NCBI GenBank assembly: GCA_032158295.1
Contig: CM063257.1
Coordinates: 1,426,001-1,490,000 of the forward strand
Source of the DNA: Pycnopodia helianthoides
Taxonomy: Eukaryota > Echinodermata > Asteroidea > Forcipulatida > Asteriidae
Reading direction: 5' to 3'
DNA length: 64,000 bases
Shown: positions 9,506 through 20,929 of the stretch, piece after piece
Numbering within the stretch: position 1 is the first letter of the stretch
Layout of the letters: the number at the start of each line of letters is the position of its first letter
Made by a program: the position numbers and the translations under genes
The notes under the pieces: model-generated
What the model saw: only the letters and a program-made list of their open reading frames with translations
Told to the model about the DNA's origin: nothing
Databases searched by the model: none

Positions 9506-10185
9506 GTAAGTGCTGCCTTCAAAAGCCGTCGGGCGGGTTTCATTTAATAATTCGATTCACCAAAAAATCACGGTTTTGAGCTGCTGCTATAGTTTCTTTC
9601 CATTGTTGACATGATGTTAGTGTCCATGCAGGTATCGTCTATGATTGTTTGCAGGGAGGACGCACTTGTCATACACTTTTAAGCACATAGGGAGGTTGCC
9701 ATTATTGAGTTGTATCTTCTAAGTATTTCTATCGTTGTCTTGGTTTTTGTCTTAAAGGGAGAACCGCTGTCCTGGGTAGATGTATTCGTCAACCTGCACT
9801 ATTTCTGTACTGGAGCTGTTGCTGGCCCGTCGATCCTTTTTTCACAATCATTTTTGAGTCCAGTTAATCATGATTACTGCGTCCAATTCAGCCAAAGGTC
9901 TAGGTCTTAGTGTCTTACAGCACATTAAATGATACGACTGCACTACTTGTTTTTGTTTCCTAAATAAATATCTGAAGAGTAGCATTTCTCTTTCTCCGTC
10001 AAGTCATCAGAATCAGCTGCTTCGTGACAGAGTAGCGCTGTTCAGCTGACAAACCATCTCCACAGAGTGGGCCTTGGCCCATCAGCAGAATGAAAGAGCG
10101 ACATCGGGGCTCCGATCGGCTCGCCTTCCCGCACGACACCACACCATCAGCCCGTAGCTCCTCCATGACGCGACCGACCAGGAAC
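9506..10185. other. Region downstream of the lectin gene, no feature recognised
   Basis: Lies 3' of the minus-strand lectin. Several short open frames lack recognisable domains. Part of 9990-10185 may be lectin 3' untranslated sequence; no clear polyadenylation signal was identified. Confidence 0.4.
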
Positions 10186-10707
10186 CTACGACTCCACGCG
10201 ACCATCAAGACCGGTCCGAAGGCAGAAAACCGGAGTGATGGTGTCAAGAGGGCGCTCACAAATGGCATTTTTTCTACTGGTACATCTTTTATCATCACGC
10301 CACTTGCCATGATTCAATGTTGACATGACCACACAAGAGTATTTCCATGTTGGACAGCCTGTGTCCCAATTCTCGTAGGCGTTGGCCTGGCTCTCAAGCG
10401 GCGGACATACTGAGTGCGACTTTCCCCCTTGTCCATCACAGCCAATCCAAACACCAATATCCGGCTCCCCACCGTGCGATTCAATGAGAATGTCCCAAAT
10501 AAATGTTTGTTCCATGTAAGAGTTGGGCGTAGCTAGGGCTGCATGTGATCTGAGGCAAATATCCCGTGCCTCGTACCAGTTCACACGCCCCTTTACTATG
10601 TAGTAGCACGACTCTCCGTATCGCTGCCAGTCATCAGGACAGATAGCGGCCAGGGTTGTGTATAAACAACACCCAACAAAAAGCAACAAAACACCGGTAA
10701 GATTCAT
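10186..10707 (-). CDS. Secreted C-type lectin-domain protein
   Basis: Intact single-exon frame of 173 residues. Residues 1-21 (MNLTGVLLLFVGCCLYTTLAA) form a signal peptide. A long-form C-type lectin-like domain follows, about residues 23-152: CPDDWQRYGESCYYIV, NWYEARDICLRSHAALATPNS, the WIGCDGQGG core, and CVVMSTLNHGKWRDDKRC with a final AICER. The cysteines expected for the domain disulfides are present. The calcium and sugar motifs EPN/QPD are not visible and the usual WND is WRD, so classic sugar binding is doubtful. The start is chosen because it directly precedes the signal peptide. A C-terminal ~21-residue tail is unassigned. An upstream untranslated exon is possible. Confidence 0.88.
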   Translation of the reverse strand: MNLTGVLLLFVGCCLYTTLAAICPDDWQRYGESCYYIVKGRVNWYEARDICLRSHAALATPNSYMEQTFIWDILIESHGGEPDIGVWIGCDGQGGKSHSVCPPLESQANAYENWDTGCPTWKYSCVVMSTLNHGKWRDDKRCTSRKNAICERPLDTITPVFCLRTGLDGRVES

Positions 10708-11176
10708 CTCGAGAAAAAATATATACCCGTGTCTTTAGCTGAACAATAATTCACTCTTTGATGAAAAACAAACTGTGACAAAACCGTCTGCACGCTAGAT
10801 ACAGACAAAATACCATTGCCTAGCTTAGAACGTGGTGCTTTGAATAATAGATGTTCGTGCCTCAAGAATTGTTCTTTTAAAGGAAGCATCATAAATTGGT
10901 AAAAAGTACTCTAACTAATGACAATAACGAGAAGCGCTGCAGCTATATTGTTGATAGAATTTCTACCTCCCCATGATAGTATAACCTATTTTGAGAAAGG
11001 CTGCCTATAGGCTTCGATGCATTTAGGTTTGGATAACTTCTCACACCAAAAGATTTGAATCTGAGAACTGGTTCGTGCACGAAAAGATTTGTGTTCGTTC
11101 GCGATTGCTGTGACCAGGATGTTGTTGGTACCCGCACGCTGTCACCTCGCTTGACGTGGGTGGATTCGACGTTCTC
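10708..11176. other. Upstream flank of the lectin gene
   Basis: A TATATAT stretch lies only about 15 bp upstream of the lectin ATG (10718-10728), too close to act as a normal TATA box for this start. No exon or repeat is recognised in the rest. Confidence 0.4.
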
Positions 11177-11409
11177 TCTATAAATAGTTCCCAGTAGACG
11201 CCATATTTACGGGCAAATTGCATTTTGGCTTGCAGGTGCGTCAAACGCTCAACTTATTAACGCAGGCGCGTTGTTCACTGACCAATCCTGCAGTGAGTTT
11301 TGTGAAATGCGCGCGTGTTGCACGCCGTTCTCACACGAAAGGCACGACTGTTTGTTCTAAACTGGCCGTAAAGATGGCCGATTTACGTCATACTGCAAAC
11401 TATCTATAG
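11177..11409 (+). mobile_element. MITE family 4, copy 1
   Basis: Near-identical to 63269-63500. Ends are inverted (TATAAATAGTT near 11178, AACTATCTATA near 11400). The interior CpG-rich sequence encodes similar ~63-codon frames in both copies (MHFGLQVRQTLNLLTQ start). Two copies 52 kb apart indicate a dispersed element rather than a gene. Confidence 0.75.
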
Positions 11410-11965
11410 TGACAGTTTTTTTGCTGTTTTCTCAGCAAGTAGACACTGTATTCAGCTGAAACTTTCGCATGTGACTTTTATTGTATCTTTCTTTATAATC
11501 TTGTCTATAAAAATCAGAATTACTTTGACAAAAAAAAACATACCATGACCCTACCTTTAAACCCATTAGCATTTGAATATTTGATAGGGTGCATTTTTGT
11601 TAGAATTTCACTCACAGTGCACTTAATGAAATATTCAAGCTAAAACCTTTTAAATTAAGCAAATTGCACTTTTTTAAAAGAATGCTTAAATATTTATGTT
11701 AAGGGATGACACGCTGCCTTGGATTTGGCGATTTGGCTATGCAGAGCATTAGAAAGCGTTCGTTATAAAATGAATATGGTTGGAAAGATGTTTTATGTAG
11801 AATATAACGATCGGCTAAATTTCTGCATCACGATGTGTAGTACGCTCTTAGCAACACCCTCAGCAAACAGTCTAGCCCGGCTAGACTGGCGTAGCTCATT
11901 GTTTTTAGCTGTCCAATTTACGGCATTTTTCGTGTTTTCCTTTTTGTAAATAATGCCAGCTTCTT

Positions 11966-12212
11966 CAACAGGCAGATCCATTAAGCCCCACCCCCTTAAC
12001 ACATTGACCAATCACAGCATTGGCTGCATCACCACTGCACACTTGGTCAGCACATGTGCATATCTCGAAATGCCACACTCACGACATGAACGTGCGCGCT
12101 TTAATTATACGCACGCACGTGATGTTTACTTTTCCAATGGGATTTTAGCGTGTCGAACTTTCGGTGGCGTTGCCAAGGTTGTGATTGGTCAACACGTAAG
12201 GGGCGGAGCTTA
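11966..12212. mobile_element. MITE family 5, copy 1
   Basis: Starts near GATCCATTAAGCCCCACCCC and ends near GGGGCGGAGCTTAA, an inverted-terminus pair. It contains TTGACCAATCACAGCATTGG and an inverted GTGATTGGTCAA. A diverged copy, in the opposite orientation, is at 59839-60090. Confidence 0.75.
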
Positions 12213-12355
12213 AGTCTCGCGCATTTTGTGAACTTTCGGGACCAAACATGCACTGCACACCCTGCATGCAGACGATAAAGTGCAAGCTGACAAAATTACA
12301 TCACCTCGGACCAAGCATAGCACAGATAGACAGCTTTTACTTGCCGAACCCGACA

Positions 12356-12436
12356 AATAGAGGGCGTTGTAAAAGGAATTATTTTGGCCCAGTTTGTTTT
12401 TTGTTGCAGGTGTAAGAAAAACAGCGCCCTCTATTG
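12356..12436. mobile_element. Very short MITE (~80 bp)
   Basis: Termini AATAGAGGGCGTTGT and ACAGCGCCCTCTATT are near reverse complements. No coding content. Confidence 0.65.
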
Positions 12437-12439
12437 ACA

Positions 12440-13401
12440 AAAAAAGCTTTTTACAGGCAGGAATAGATCACCCCCCAAAAATCCACATTATAATGTGGAA
12501 ACCTCTATAATTAAAAAGATCAAGTACGCTAACAACATTTCTTAAAGTTGGTATATTTATATAATTATTGGAATACTATTTTTTAATTGTACTTGGAGTT
12601 TTCACTTGTGGTTGAATCTCTACACCATTTCCAGGCAACTAACAATTCAAGCATAAAGAATGAAAGGAGGGGGTTCAGCATGTGTTGATAACCTAACCGA
12701 GGGGTGGGGGGGGGCAGTCTTGGCAAATAAATAAGCACACCATTTCATGTTGATTGTAAACTAACTGGAGTTCCTGATACTCTTTTTAACTCGCAAAGTT
12801 TGTCAAAACAGCCCTACAAATAATTGACAAACTTTGGTTATTTCCTTCTTTGTGTAATTGCCTGTGAATTCAACCTTCATGAACAATCAACAATTTAAAT
12901 GCTGAATTAAATAAGTTATGTGACTTTGTACTTGAATTTGTTTTGTCCCTAGAAACCATTATCTGTAGAAAACATGTTCTACAAAGTGTTATCATCTTAA
13001 TAAAAAAAACGTTGTTTTTAAAAAAAGTCCCCTGTATATGGATAATCTTTAAAATAGCGAAATCACCGGATAATACTCGCCCGGAAAAGGCTATGCCACA
13101 TTATCCATGTCCTTAAATAAATCACTTTTTTTTGCTTGTGAGTAAACTAAAATGAAGGGGGATGGGGGTGCGAGAAGGAGAGAATTTGTGTGATTGGCTT
13201 TTTGATGATTTTTAAAGCAATAGGTCTATACATGAATGAACAATGATCCTACTCTCTAAAAATGTGTAATCTGCTTAGCAAAAGAAATGTCTTGCTAAGC
13301 AGAAATTGATCATTATGCACAATGCTATAACATGCCCAATATGTGGCAGAGGGTGTCCTCCCCAAAAATGTCCCCATACATGCTTAAATCGTCGCGTGAG
13401 A
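12440..13401. other. Intergenic, no feature recognised
   Basis: AT-rich with a G-rich stretch at about 12695-12715. No open frame with recognisable content and no clear repeat. Confidence 0.45.
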
Positions 13402-13649
13402 ACTATAAGGTCCTTAACAAACGTGATGGACAAAAGGTCGTTAACAATTTTTGTTTTTAAAGCCTATAAAACAAAATAATAAAATACAACTATCAGAAAT
13501 TAATGTTTCCTTATGAAAATCAATTTTCAGATTTTCATAAGGAAACATTAATTTCTGATAGTTGTATTTTATTATTTTGTTTTATAGGCTTTAAAAACAA
13601 AAATTGTTAACGACCTTTTGTCCATCACGTTTGTTAAGGACCTTATAGT
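13402..13649. repeat. Perfect palindrome, two 120-bp arms and an 8-nt loop
   Basis: 13402-13521 and 13530-13649 are exact reverse complements as far as I can read, separated by AATTTTCA. Similarity continues less perfectly outward (left flank CGTCGCGTGAGA, right flank CTGAGCCGACGA). A transcript through it would form a 120-bp dsRNA stem. Arm identity implies a very young element, recent arm homogenisation or an assembly fold-back. Confidence 0.92.
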
Positions 13650-13665
13650 ACTGAGCCGACGAAAT

Positions 13666-14415
13666 GCACCTTTTTTCATCTTGTACAGAAGTACCCCCCC
13701 CCCCTTGATCCTCTAGAAAATTCCTGAGATTCCCAGAACACAATAAAGACACAGTGGGGGGGGGGGTACACCATGCCACATATTTAGCACAATGCATGAT
13801 GCCATGTTATGAACATTGCCAAATTTGAATCCTCTCAGTTTTTGCTAATAAACTTTTGAAGCACACAATTGGTGCTTGATATGGGGCATGATGTACCCCC
13901 CACCCCACAAACCTACCTCCCATTGTGTGCTTAGGATTTTAGGGGGGGGGGGGTGGTAATAGCGAGTTAAAGTAAAGGACAAATAATTTTTTTGGGGGGG
14001 GACCCACTACATATCGGGCACGGTATTAACATTTTCTGAAACATCTCTTATGAAGTTAGTCCCAGTTTGAAGTTTACAAAAATCTAACGAGCGAAATCTG
14101 TCTTTTGAGCACTCAGTTCAACCCATAGAGAAATTAGGACACATGGTCAACCTGATGGGATAAACTTCTCTTCTTGTGTGGAGCAAATGAAACAAAAATA
14201 ATGCTGTAAAACTGGCCTAGTAAATTGTACCAGGCCTGATGTGGGGCAGTCACCTCCCCAAATGTTCCCCTACTTTAATTATTTTCCTCTTTGTACAGAA
14301 CTACCCCCCCCCCCCCAAATAAAAAAATAAAAATCCTCTAAAGAATTGCCGAGATTCCACTGCACACAATAAAGACACAGTGGTGGTGGGGGGGGGGGGG
14401 GGTGTACATCATGCT
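13666..14415. repeat. Repeated poly-C/poly-G segments
   Basis: A segment running from TTGTACAGAA and a C run to ACAATAAAGACACAGTGG and a G run occurs at about 13680-13770 and again at about 14290-14405. Related G-rich fragments lie between (13870-14000). The long C and G runs are hard to sequence, so their lengths are unreliable. Confidence 0.7.
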
Positions 14416-14419
14416 TTAT

Positions 14420-15859
14420 ATGAGTGCTAAATGTAATAAATCCATGTGGAGTGCTTAGAAATGTAATGTGTTGAAGATCTTTAATGCTTTAAAGTTCTTA
14501 AAGTTTTATCTTCTCAATTATAGATGCCCGGCAACGTTTATAGTATCTTCTTTATAGTGATGAAACCAAGGGAAGGGACCATCAAAAGCCATTATGAGCC
14601 GACTGTAAAACCTTGAAGATATCTGTGTAGAGACAAGATGGGTGAAGAAACGTTGCCGCATTAATTTAAAAATGATCAACTCCCTTGTTGACAGCCTAAG
14701 ACAGACAAACAGACAAACAGACAAACAAACAAAGGTAGATAAATAAACAAAACTGTTTTTTAAGTTATTTCTGTTTATCAAATATACTTTTAAAACATAC
14801 ATAAAAAGTAAATGCTAGACTACTCGTAATATTCATATTCGGAATAAAAAGTTATTAATGATTCATAACATAAAGATTTTAATCTGATTATGTCATTGAC
14901 CGTTACTTATCTGGGAGAGGCGAAAACAGATAAAAACCCTCAAGGGGAAAGATTCCTCTCCGACCCTCTAAGAGCGATTGAGCACTTGCTCCAGAATCCT
15001 TCTCCACAACTGTCGTTAAAGGAAAAGTAGATGAAACTCTTAAAATGTCACAAAAATTAACCTCTATCACAATAACTTGTATTTGGTCAAGAAAGAGAAA
15101 TTGTGTACAACTGTGAAATTTGTGTTTTCTTTTTCAAGAGTACCGACTACTTGTTGATAAGTAAAACCAATACACTTTTATATTTGACTGTTCCATGGGA
15201 TTAGTATACACATACATTATTTTTCATGATTTATTAAAACTATTCCATTTGGTTGCTTAAAAATCACTTCAAAAAATCTCAAGCTAGATGGTATTTTACG
15301 ACATTACCCTAAATCCACAACTAAACCTGTCATTTTTTGACCGAAAAAAAACAACACCCTCAATAATTCGTCACACATTTCGTAAGTACTACCTTTATAA
15401 TAATTAGCAAAAACATTTAAATTTAATTACTTTAATAACATGAAAATCTTCATAATTCCATATATCTCATATCTCAAATGCTTCATTAAATGTTTTAAGA
15501 CATTGAAACTTGTCTCTTTTGCTCCCTTTATTTGTTTATTTATCTTAAACAAATATTTCATTATCTCTGTACATGTATATCAACAACTGCTTGTAAAGAA
15601 CCAATCGGGATAGTAGCCGGATACGAAAACTCAAAACCCTGTAGGTAAATGAGAACGTACATTGGCGCCATGCTTGCTATCTCATGCCAACTTGATGATT
15701 GGATTCTTTACAAGCACCACTAATATATATGTACCAGACAATAATGTGATTTTGTTATGATGCATCATGGTGAAAAGTTTTTCAATAAAAAACCTATTTA
15801 TTGTGACAGTAAGTAGTTAGATATTCATTCCTGAACTGACCTTTATCATTTCTGTTGGG
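14420..15859. other. Intergenic AT-rich DNA
   Basis: No exon found. A short (ACAGACAA)n-like run lies at 14701-14732. The open frame across it on the minus strand is repeat-derived. Confidence 0.45.
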
Positions 15860-17128
15860 GCCTAATAGACTGTGCAAGTCTCGTGCTCATTCGAACTTCC
15901 GGGACCATTAGTGGTCCCAACCATATGGAGTTTTACGTGGGCGAAATTTTGTTTCGTCAATAATTTCAGTTTAATGTAGTTTATGACTATGAAAATTATA
16001 TATGTTGTTGGGAATGTAATACTTAGTGATAACAAATATGAAAGTAAAATCAATTCAACAATATAGCGAAGAAAACCCGAGAATTAAACTTGACCTCAGC
16101 TTCCGGTTACTGCAAAAAATTTAGAATTTTGTGCTCACCTCCTATAACAAAACTTATGTAAACGCTTGTTTTGGATGCGCGATGATAATGCGCCGTATTT
16201 TTGACCGCGTGAGGGCGCTCTCAAAATTTGTTATCACTTCCGGGGTAATAACTTATCGTCTGCTCAGGTACCTGTGTACAGTTTAGCATCGGTGTTCTGT
16301 CACTTCTGTGCGCAAGAGAGTTTAGTCAGTGCTTCTAGAATCTAAGGTTATAACGGCTCCTTTAAAAGGTCTTATTTTCCGTGATGGATATGACGTCTGG
16401 TAGTAATGTGTTTCAGTCCTTAACTGTCTGGAGGAAGTATTTGAAGCAGTTTTTGTTCGCGGAGAACAGTTGTTTCTATAAGTATAAAGAGGAAAGGATG
16501 AGCCACGCTTAACTGCCAGTTCTGATATTTTTAAAGATTAGATGCAGGGCTCTTTATTTCTTTAAATGTGCCGTTATTAATCCACCTTAGATTCTAGAAG
16601 CACTGACTAAACTCTCTTGCGCACAGAAGTGACAGAACGCCGATGTTAAAACTGTACACTGCTACCTGAGCAGACGATAATCGCTTAAGTTATACCCCCG
16701 GAAGTGATACAATTATTTTTGAGAGCGCCCTCGTGGTCAAAAATACGGCGCATTGCCAGATGCTGTAATTGCAACGCCAGGCCTTTCTATTGCAGTTGAG
16801 GCGTCAGTTCCTCTATAAACTGTGCCAAGTGTTAATTTTATGCCGGTGTGACCTTCGCGAATCCGCGTAAGGGGTTTCTAAAAAGATAAGATCAAATAAG
16901 CATCCTTGTCCCAGAGTTTTAATTATTCTTAATAATAATTAACACATTATTTGTGTATTTATTACAAAAGCTAAAACTGATTTCATAAAAATTGTACGAG
17001 TATTTTTGTTGTTCAGATTTTGTCATTAGATATAATTTAAAACACAGATTTGATTTCAGAAAAAAATGTTTTTCGTTTGACGTGTTTTCTCGTTCCGATA
17101 CGCGCGAGACTTGCACAGTCTATTAGGC
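15860..17128. mobile_element. 1.27-kb element with 24-bp perfect terminal inverted repeats
   Basis: The terminus at 15860-15883 (GCCTAATAGACTGTGCAAGT...) is exactly complemented at 17105-17128. A foldback at 16189-16757 lies inside. No transposase frame is visible, so this is probably a non-autonomous DNA transposon, possibly with the foldback as an insertion. Confidence 0.75.
16189..16757. repeat. Nested foldback, ~165-bp imperfect arms
   Basis: The left arm (about 16189-16355) runs from ATGCGCCGTATTTTTGACC through GAGGGCGCTCTCAAAA to AGTGCTTCTAGAATCTAAGG. The right arm (about 16586-16757) carries the reverse complement with scattered differences. The spacer is about 230 bp and has no recognisable gene. 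Confidence 0.85.
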
Positions 17129-17329
17129 AGAGGAAAAAAGAAAGAAAAAAAAACATGTTTAGAGTCCCCGCCTGATTCCTTTTTAGAGGCCAGCTCCTTT
17201 TTTTTCGAAAAAAATTAAAAATTAAAAAACCGATGTGTTACATATTGGTTTGAGGACAAAAACCAAATAAAATTCTTTACCCCCAATTGAACATCTATTA
17301 AAACATAAAATTCTGTATGTGAGGATCCC

Positions 17330-17700
17330 AAAATGATTTTTAAACTTGCTATTCTCAACATTTGTTCAACATTAGATCATTGGGAGAAATGGAACACACC
17401 ATTCGAGGGGGGGGGGAGAGAATTGAAAAATTGTTTGACAAAAATAAACCGTCTCTTTTGCCTTGGGCCATTTCAGATGTGGGGGCTGGTCCTGGGGGCT
17501 GGTCCTGGGGGCTGGTCCTGAAAGAAAGAATAAAATAGATCAAATTAAGTTTCACCTTTTAGTGAATACATTGTAGGGTATACTTTTGTGAGCATTCCTT
17601 ACACAGACATACAACTGTAACCAACAAAGAGGAAATTGCAAAATTTCAATGATTTTGTATAACATTTTTCAATTTTGAATGGTAAAACTGAGAATGTGGC
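17330..17700. repeat. Minisatellite-bearing block 1 (three units)
   Basis: Starts AGGATCCCAAAATGATTTTT, passes a G run and CCGTCTCTTTTGCCTTGGGCC, then about three 13-bp units GGGGGCTGGTCCT (17480-17520), then AAGTTTCACCTTTTAG. The same layout recurs at 18700-19180, 19480-20060 and 20330-20960. Confidence 0.85.
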
Positions 17701-17803
17701 CAAGCCGTTTAGTTTTTTGGACTCATTGAGTTCTGGTGGCTAAGTCATCCTGGGGTGTTGGTTTGAATCCCGGTCATTACACTTGTGTCCTTGAGCAAGA
17801 CAC

Positions 17804-18197
17804 TTAAAGGAACATTACAGAATTGGTTTGTGCTAACAAAACAGTTGCTGGCAGTGTAAGCACTTTATGTAATCCACCATATACATAAACTGACAAACCT
17901 GTAGAAGTTTGAGATCGATCGGCCATCTGGGTCACAAGAAAATAGTGAAAAACTGATTACACATTTGCATAAAATCATATAGATTCAACAAATGAATAAA
18001 ACGCTCACTGAGCGATAAACTCCAATGGGAAAATTAGTTTATTTATTTCTCATCAATTATGGCATTTCAGACAGAAATATTTCAAGGGATGTTTTCTACT
18101 ATCATCATCATTAGACCGTGTAAGTTTTATGTAAATCCGTGATCAAAAAGTATATTTTACAAGTCTTTTTCTTACCAATTCTGTAATGTTCCTTTAA
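17804..18197 (-). mobile_element. TTAA-flanked MITE, family 1, copy B
   Basis: TTAA at 17804-17807 and 18194-18197, inverted termini AGGAACATTACAG. Opposite orientation to copy A at 9120. A tRNA-like fragment (GGTTTGAATCCCGG, near 17760) lies directly upstream, and a family-2 MITE follows 23 bp downstream. Confidence 0.88.
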
Positions 18198-18220
18198 CTA
18201 TAATTGCTCATCTTCAACCA

Positions 18221-18458
18221 GGGCCCAATTTCATAGAGCTGCTAAGCACACAAATTTGCTTAGCATGAAATTTCTTTCTTGATAAAAACAGGGTTACCAA
18301 CCAAATTCCCATGTGTTGCATATTGCTTGTTACTGGTATTCAGCTGTTTGCTTATCCTGAAAATCACATGGAAATTTGGTTGGTAATCCTGTTTTTATCA
18401 ATGAAGAAATTTCATGCTAAGCAAATTGTTGTGCTTAGCAGCTCTATGAAATTGGGCC
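18221..18458. mobile_element. MITE family 2 (GGGCCCAATTTCATAG termini)
   Basis: Termini GGGCCCAATTTCATAGAGCT and AGCTCTATGAAATTGGGCC. The interior is also palindromic (GGTTACCAACCAAAT against ATTTGGTTGGTAA). Further copies: 35910-36077 (truncated), 42989-43229, 54848-55040 (variant) and a fragment at 56571-56650. Confidence 0.88.
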
Positions 18459-18738
18459 AAGGGGTAAATAAGGACTTTTGATGGCAGAGATGGTTCTAGT
18501 GATTGATTTATCTTGGTGTGCTACATATTTGCCAGCACAGACTGTATATACTCCAAAAGGAGCTGAATGGCTGCCAGACACTTTTTTCAAAATGGTTGCC
18601 AGTTTTTTTGGTGAGCTTAAGTAAACAAAGATGTACCAAGTGTGCAAATCTTGACTTACGATCTTACTGCTAATGGAACTCAACTTGGAAGCTGCCGTCC
18701 ATCTTCTACATTGGGCCATCTTACTTAGATGTTTGGGG

Positions 18739-19024
18739 TCACTTCTTGGGGGATCGTCCTGGGGGCTCGTCCTGGGGGGCTGGTCCTGGGGGGCTGGTCC
18801 TGGGGGCTCGTCCTGGGGGCTCGTCCTGGGGGGCTGGTCCTGGGGGCTGGTCCTGGGGGCTGGTCCTGGGGGCTGGTCCTGGGGGCTGGTCCTGGGGGGC
18901 TGGTCCTGGGGGGCTGGTCCTGGGGGCTGGTCCTGGGGGCTGGTCCTGGGGGCTGGTCCTGGGGGCTGGTCCTGGGGGCACATCCCGGGGGCACATCCCG
19001 GGGGCACATCCCGGGGGCACATCC
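18739..19024 (+). repeat. G-rich 13-14 bp minisatellite, ~21 units
   Basis: Units GGGGGCTGGTCCT and GGGGGCTCGTCCT, ending with GGGGGCACATCCC. The 13-bp period leaves all six frames open and yields a 13-residue repeat (GGWSWGLVLGA-like) in each. The long reading frames are therefore an artefact of the period, not evidence of a protein. Runs of five or six G per unit could form G-quadruplexes. Confidence 0.95.
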
Positions 19025-19639
19025 TGAAAGAATAAAATAGATCATCAAATTAAGTTTCACCTTTTAGTAAATCCAATGGTATACTTTTGCGATGTAATTG
19101 TAACTTCACCAAAAAAGAGGAACTTTTAAAATTTCAATGATTTTTTATAGTATTTTTCAATTTTGAATGGTAAAACTGAGAATAAAAAGAGGAAATCAGC
19201 TGATCTGAGAATGGCTGATTACATGCTTATTTTAATTGCAATGCTAGTGATTTGGGGGTTTTGACTTTGAAAGTATTTCAGATGGAAGAAATATTTCTCT
19301 GGAGGATTATTATGAGATAAACCTAATATCCATATTTAGGAGGACTCGGAAATAAACTCATATAAAATACATTATTTGGTTTTTGTCCCAACAGGATGTG
19401 TTATCACACATTGGTGTAAGGGCAAAAAACAAATAATACTCTTTACTCCTGATTGAACATCTATTAAAACTCAAACATTCTGTATGTGAGGATCCCAAAA
19501 TGATTTTTAAACTTGCTATTCTCAACTATTTTTTTATGAGATCATTAGTGAGGAATGGAACACACCGATTCGAGGGGGGGGGGAAAGAATTGCAAAATTG
19601 TTTGACAAAAATGAACCGTCTCTTCTGCCTTGGACTTAT

Positions 19640-19858
19640 CAGATGTTTAGGGGCTCGTCCTGGGGGCACACCCTGGGAGCTCATCTTTGGTACGTCCTGG
19701 GGGCTGGTCCTGGGGGCTGGTCCTGGGGGCTGGTCCTGGGGGCTGGTCCTGGGGGCTGGTCCTGGGGGCTGGTCCTGGGTGGTCTGGTCCTGGGGCTGGT
19801 CCTGGGGGCTGGTCATGGGGGCAGGTCCTGGGGGCTGGTCCTGGGGCACATCATGGGG
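19640..19858 (+). repeat. G-rich 13 bp minisatellite, second tract
   Basis: About 15 units, mostly GGGGGCTGGTCCT with a few variants (CAGGTCCT, CTGGTCAT), inside the duplicated block that begins AGGATCCCAAAATGATTTTT at 19491. Confidence 0.93.
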
Positions 19859-20459
19859 GAATAAAATAGATCATCAAATTAAGTTTCACCTTTTAGTGAA
19901 TACAATGTAGGGTATACTTTTGTGAGCATTCATTACACAGGCATGCAACTGTAACTTCACCAAAAAAAGATGGAATTACAAAATTTCAATGTTTTTGTAT
20001 AGTATTTTTCAATTTTGATTGGTAAAACTGAGAATAAAAAAGAGGAAATCAGCTGATCCGAGGAAAAGTTGCATGCCTGATTACATGCTTATTTTAATTG
20101 CAACCCTAGTGATTTTGGGGTTTTACTTTGAAGTATTTCAGATGGAAAGATTATTTCTCTGGAGGATTGGTATGAGATAAGCCTGATATCCATATTTAGG
20201 AGGACTCAGAAATAAACTCATATAAAATATATTATTTGGTTTTTGTCCTAACATGGATGTGTTACACATTAGTATCAGGGCAAAAACCAAATAATATTCA
20301 AATATTTACCTCCGATGTATACATTCATTAAAACAAATCTGTATGCAAGGATCCCAAAACATTTTGAAACAGATCACCGGCGAGCAATGAATACAAAGAT
20401 TTTTAGAGGGGGGGGGAGAATTGTCAAAAATGTACCGCCTTTTTAATATTTTTTAGATG

Positions 20460-20920
20460 TTTGGGGGCTCGTCCTGGGAGCACTTCCTGGGGGCACTACC
20501 TGGGGGCTCTTCCTGGGGGCTCTTCCTGGGGGCACTTCCTGGGGGCTCTAACTGGGGGCACTTCCTGGGGGCACTTCCTGGGGGCACTTCCTGGGGGCAC
20601 TTCCTGGGGGCACTTCCTGGGGGCTCTTCCTGGGGGCTCTTCCTGGGGGCACTTCCTGGGGGCACTTCCTGGGGGCACTTCCTGGGGCACTTCCTGGGGG
20701 CACTTCCTGGGGGCACTTCCTGGGGGCACTTCCTGGGGGCACTTCCTGGGGGCACTTCCTGGGGGCTCTTCCTGGGGGCTCTTCCTGGGGGCTCTTCCTG
20801 GGGCCTGGTGTCCTGGGGGCACTTCATGGGGCTCTTCCTGTGGCCTGGTCCTGGGGGCACTTCATAGGGGCACTTCCTGGGGGCACTTCATGGGAGCACT
20901 TCCTGGCCCTGTCCTGGGGG
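20460..20920 (+). repeat. G-rich 13 bp minisatellite, third tract with a different unit
   Basis: About 34 units of GGGGGCACTTCCT and GGGGGCTCTTCCT, ending in degenerate units. The 13-bp period and G run are kept while the central bases differ from the other tracts, so each tract has homogenised its own variant. Confidence 0.93.
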
Positions 20921-20929
20921 TTCTTCCAC

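Noticed and set aside
10708..10730. TATA box for the lectin gene
   Set aside because: Only about 15 bp before the ATG, so transcription would start inside the coding region.
18444..19060. Long overlapping frames on both strands encoding Pro/Gln-rich or Gly/Trp-rich repeats
   Set aside because: All six frames are open because the minisatellite period is 13 bp; each strand repeats the same short peptide in every frame. No splice or start context.
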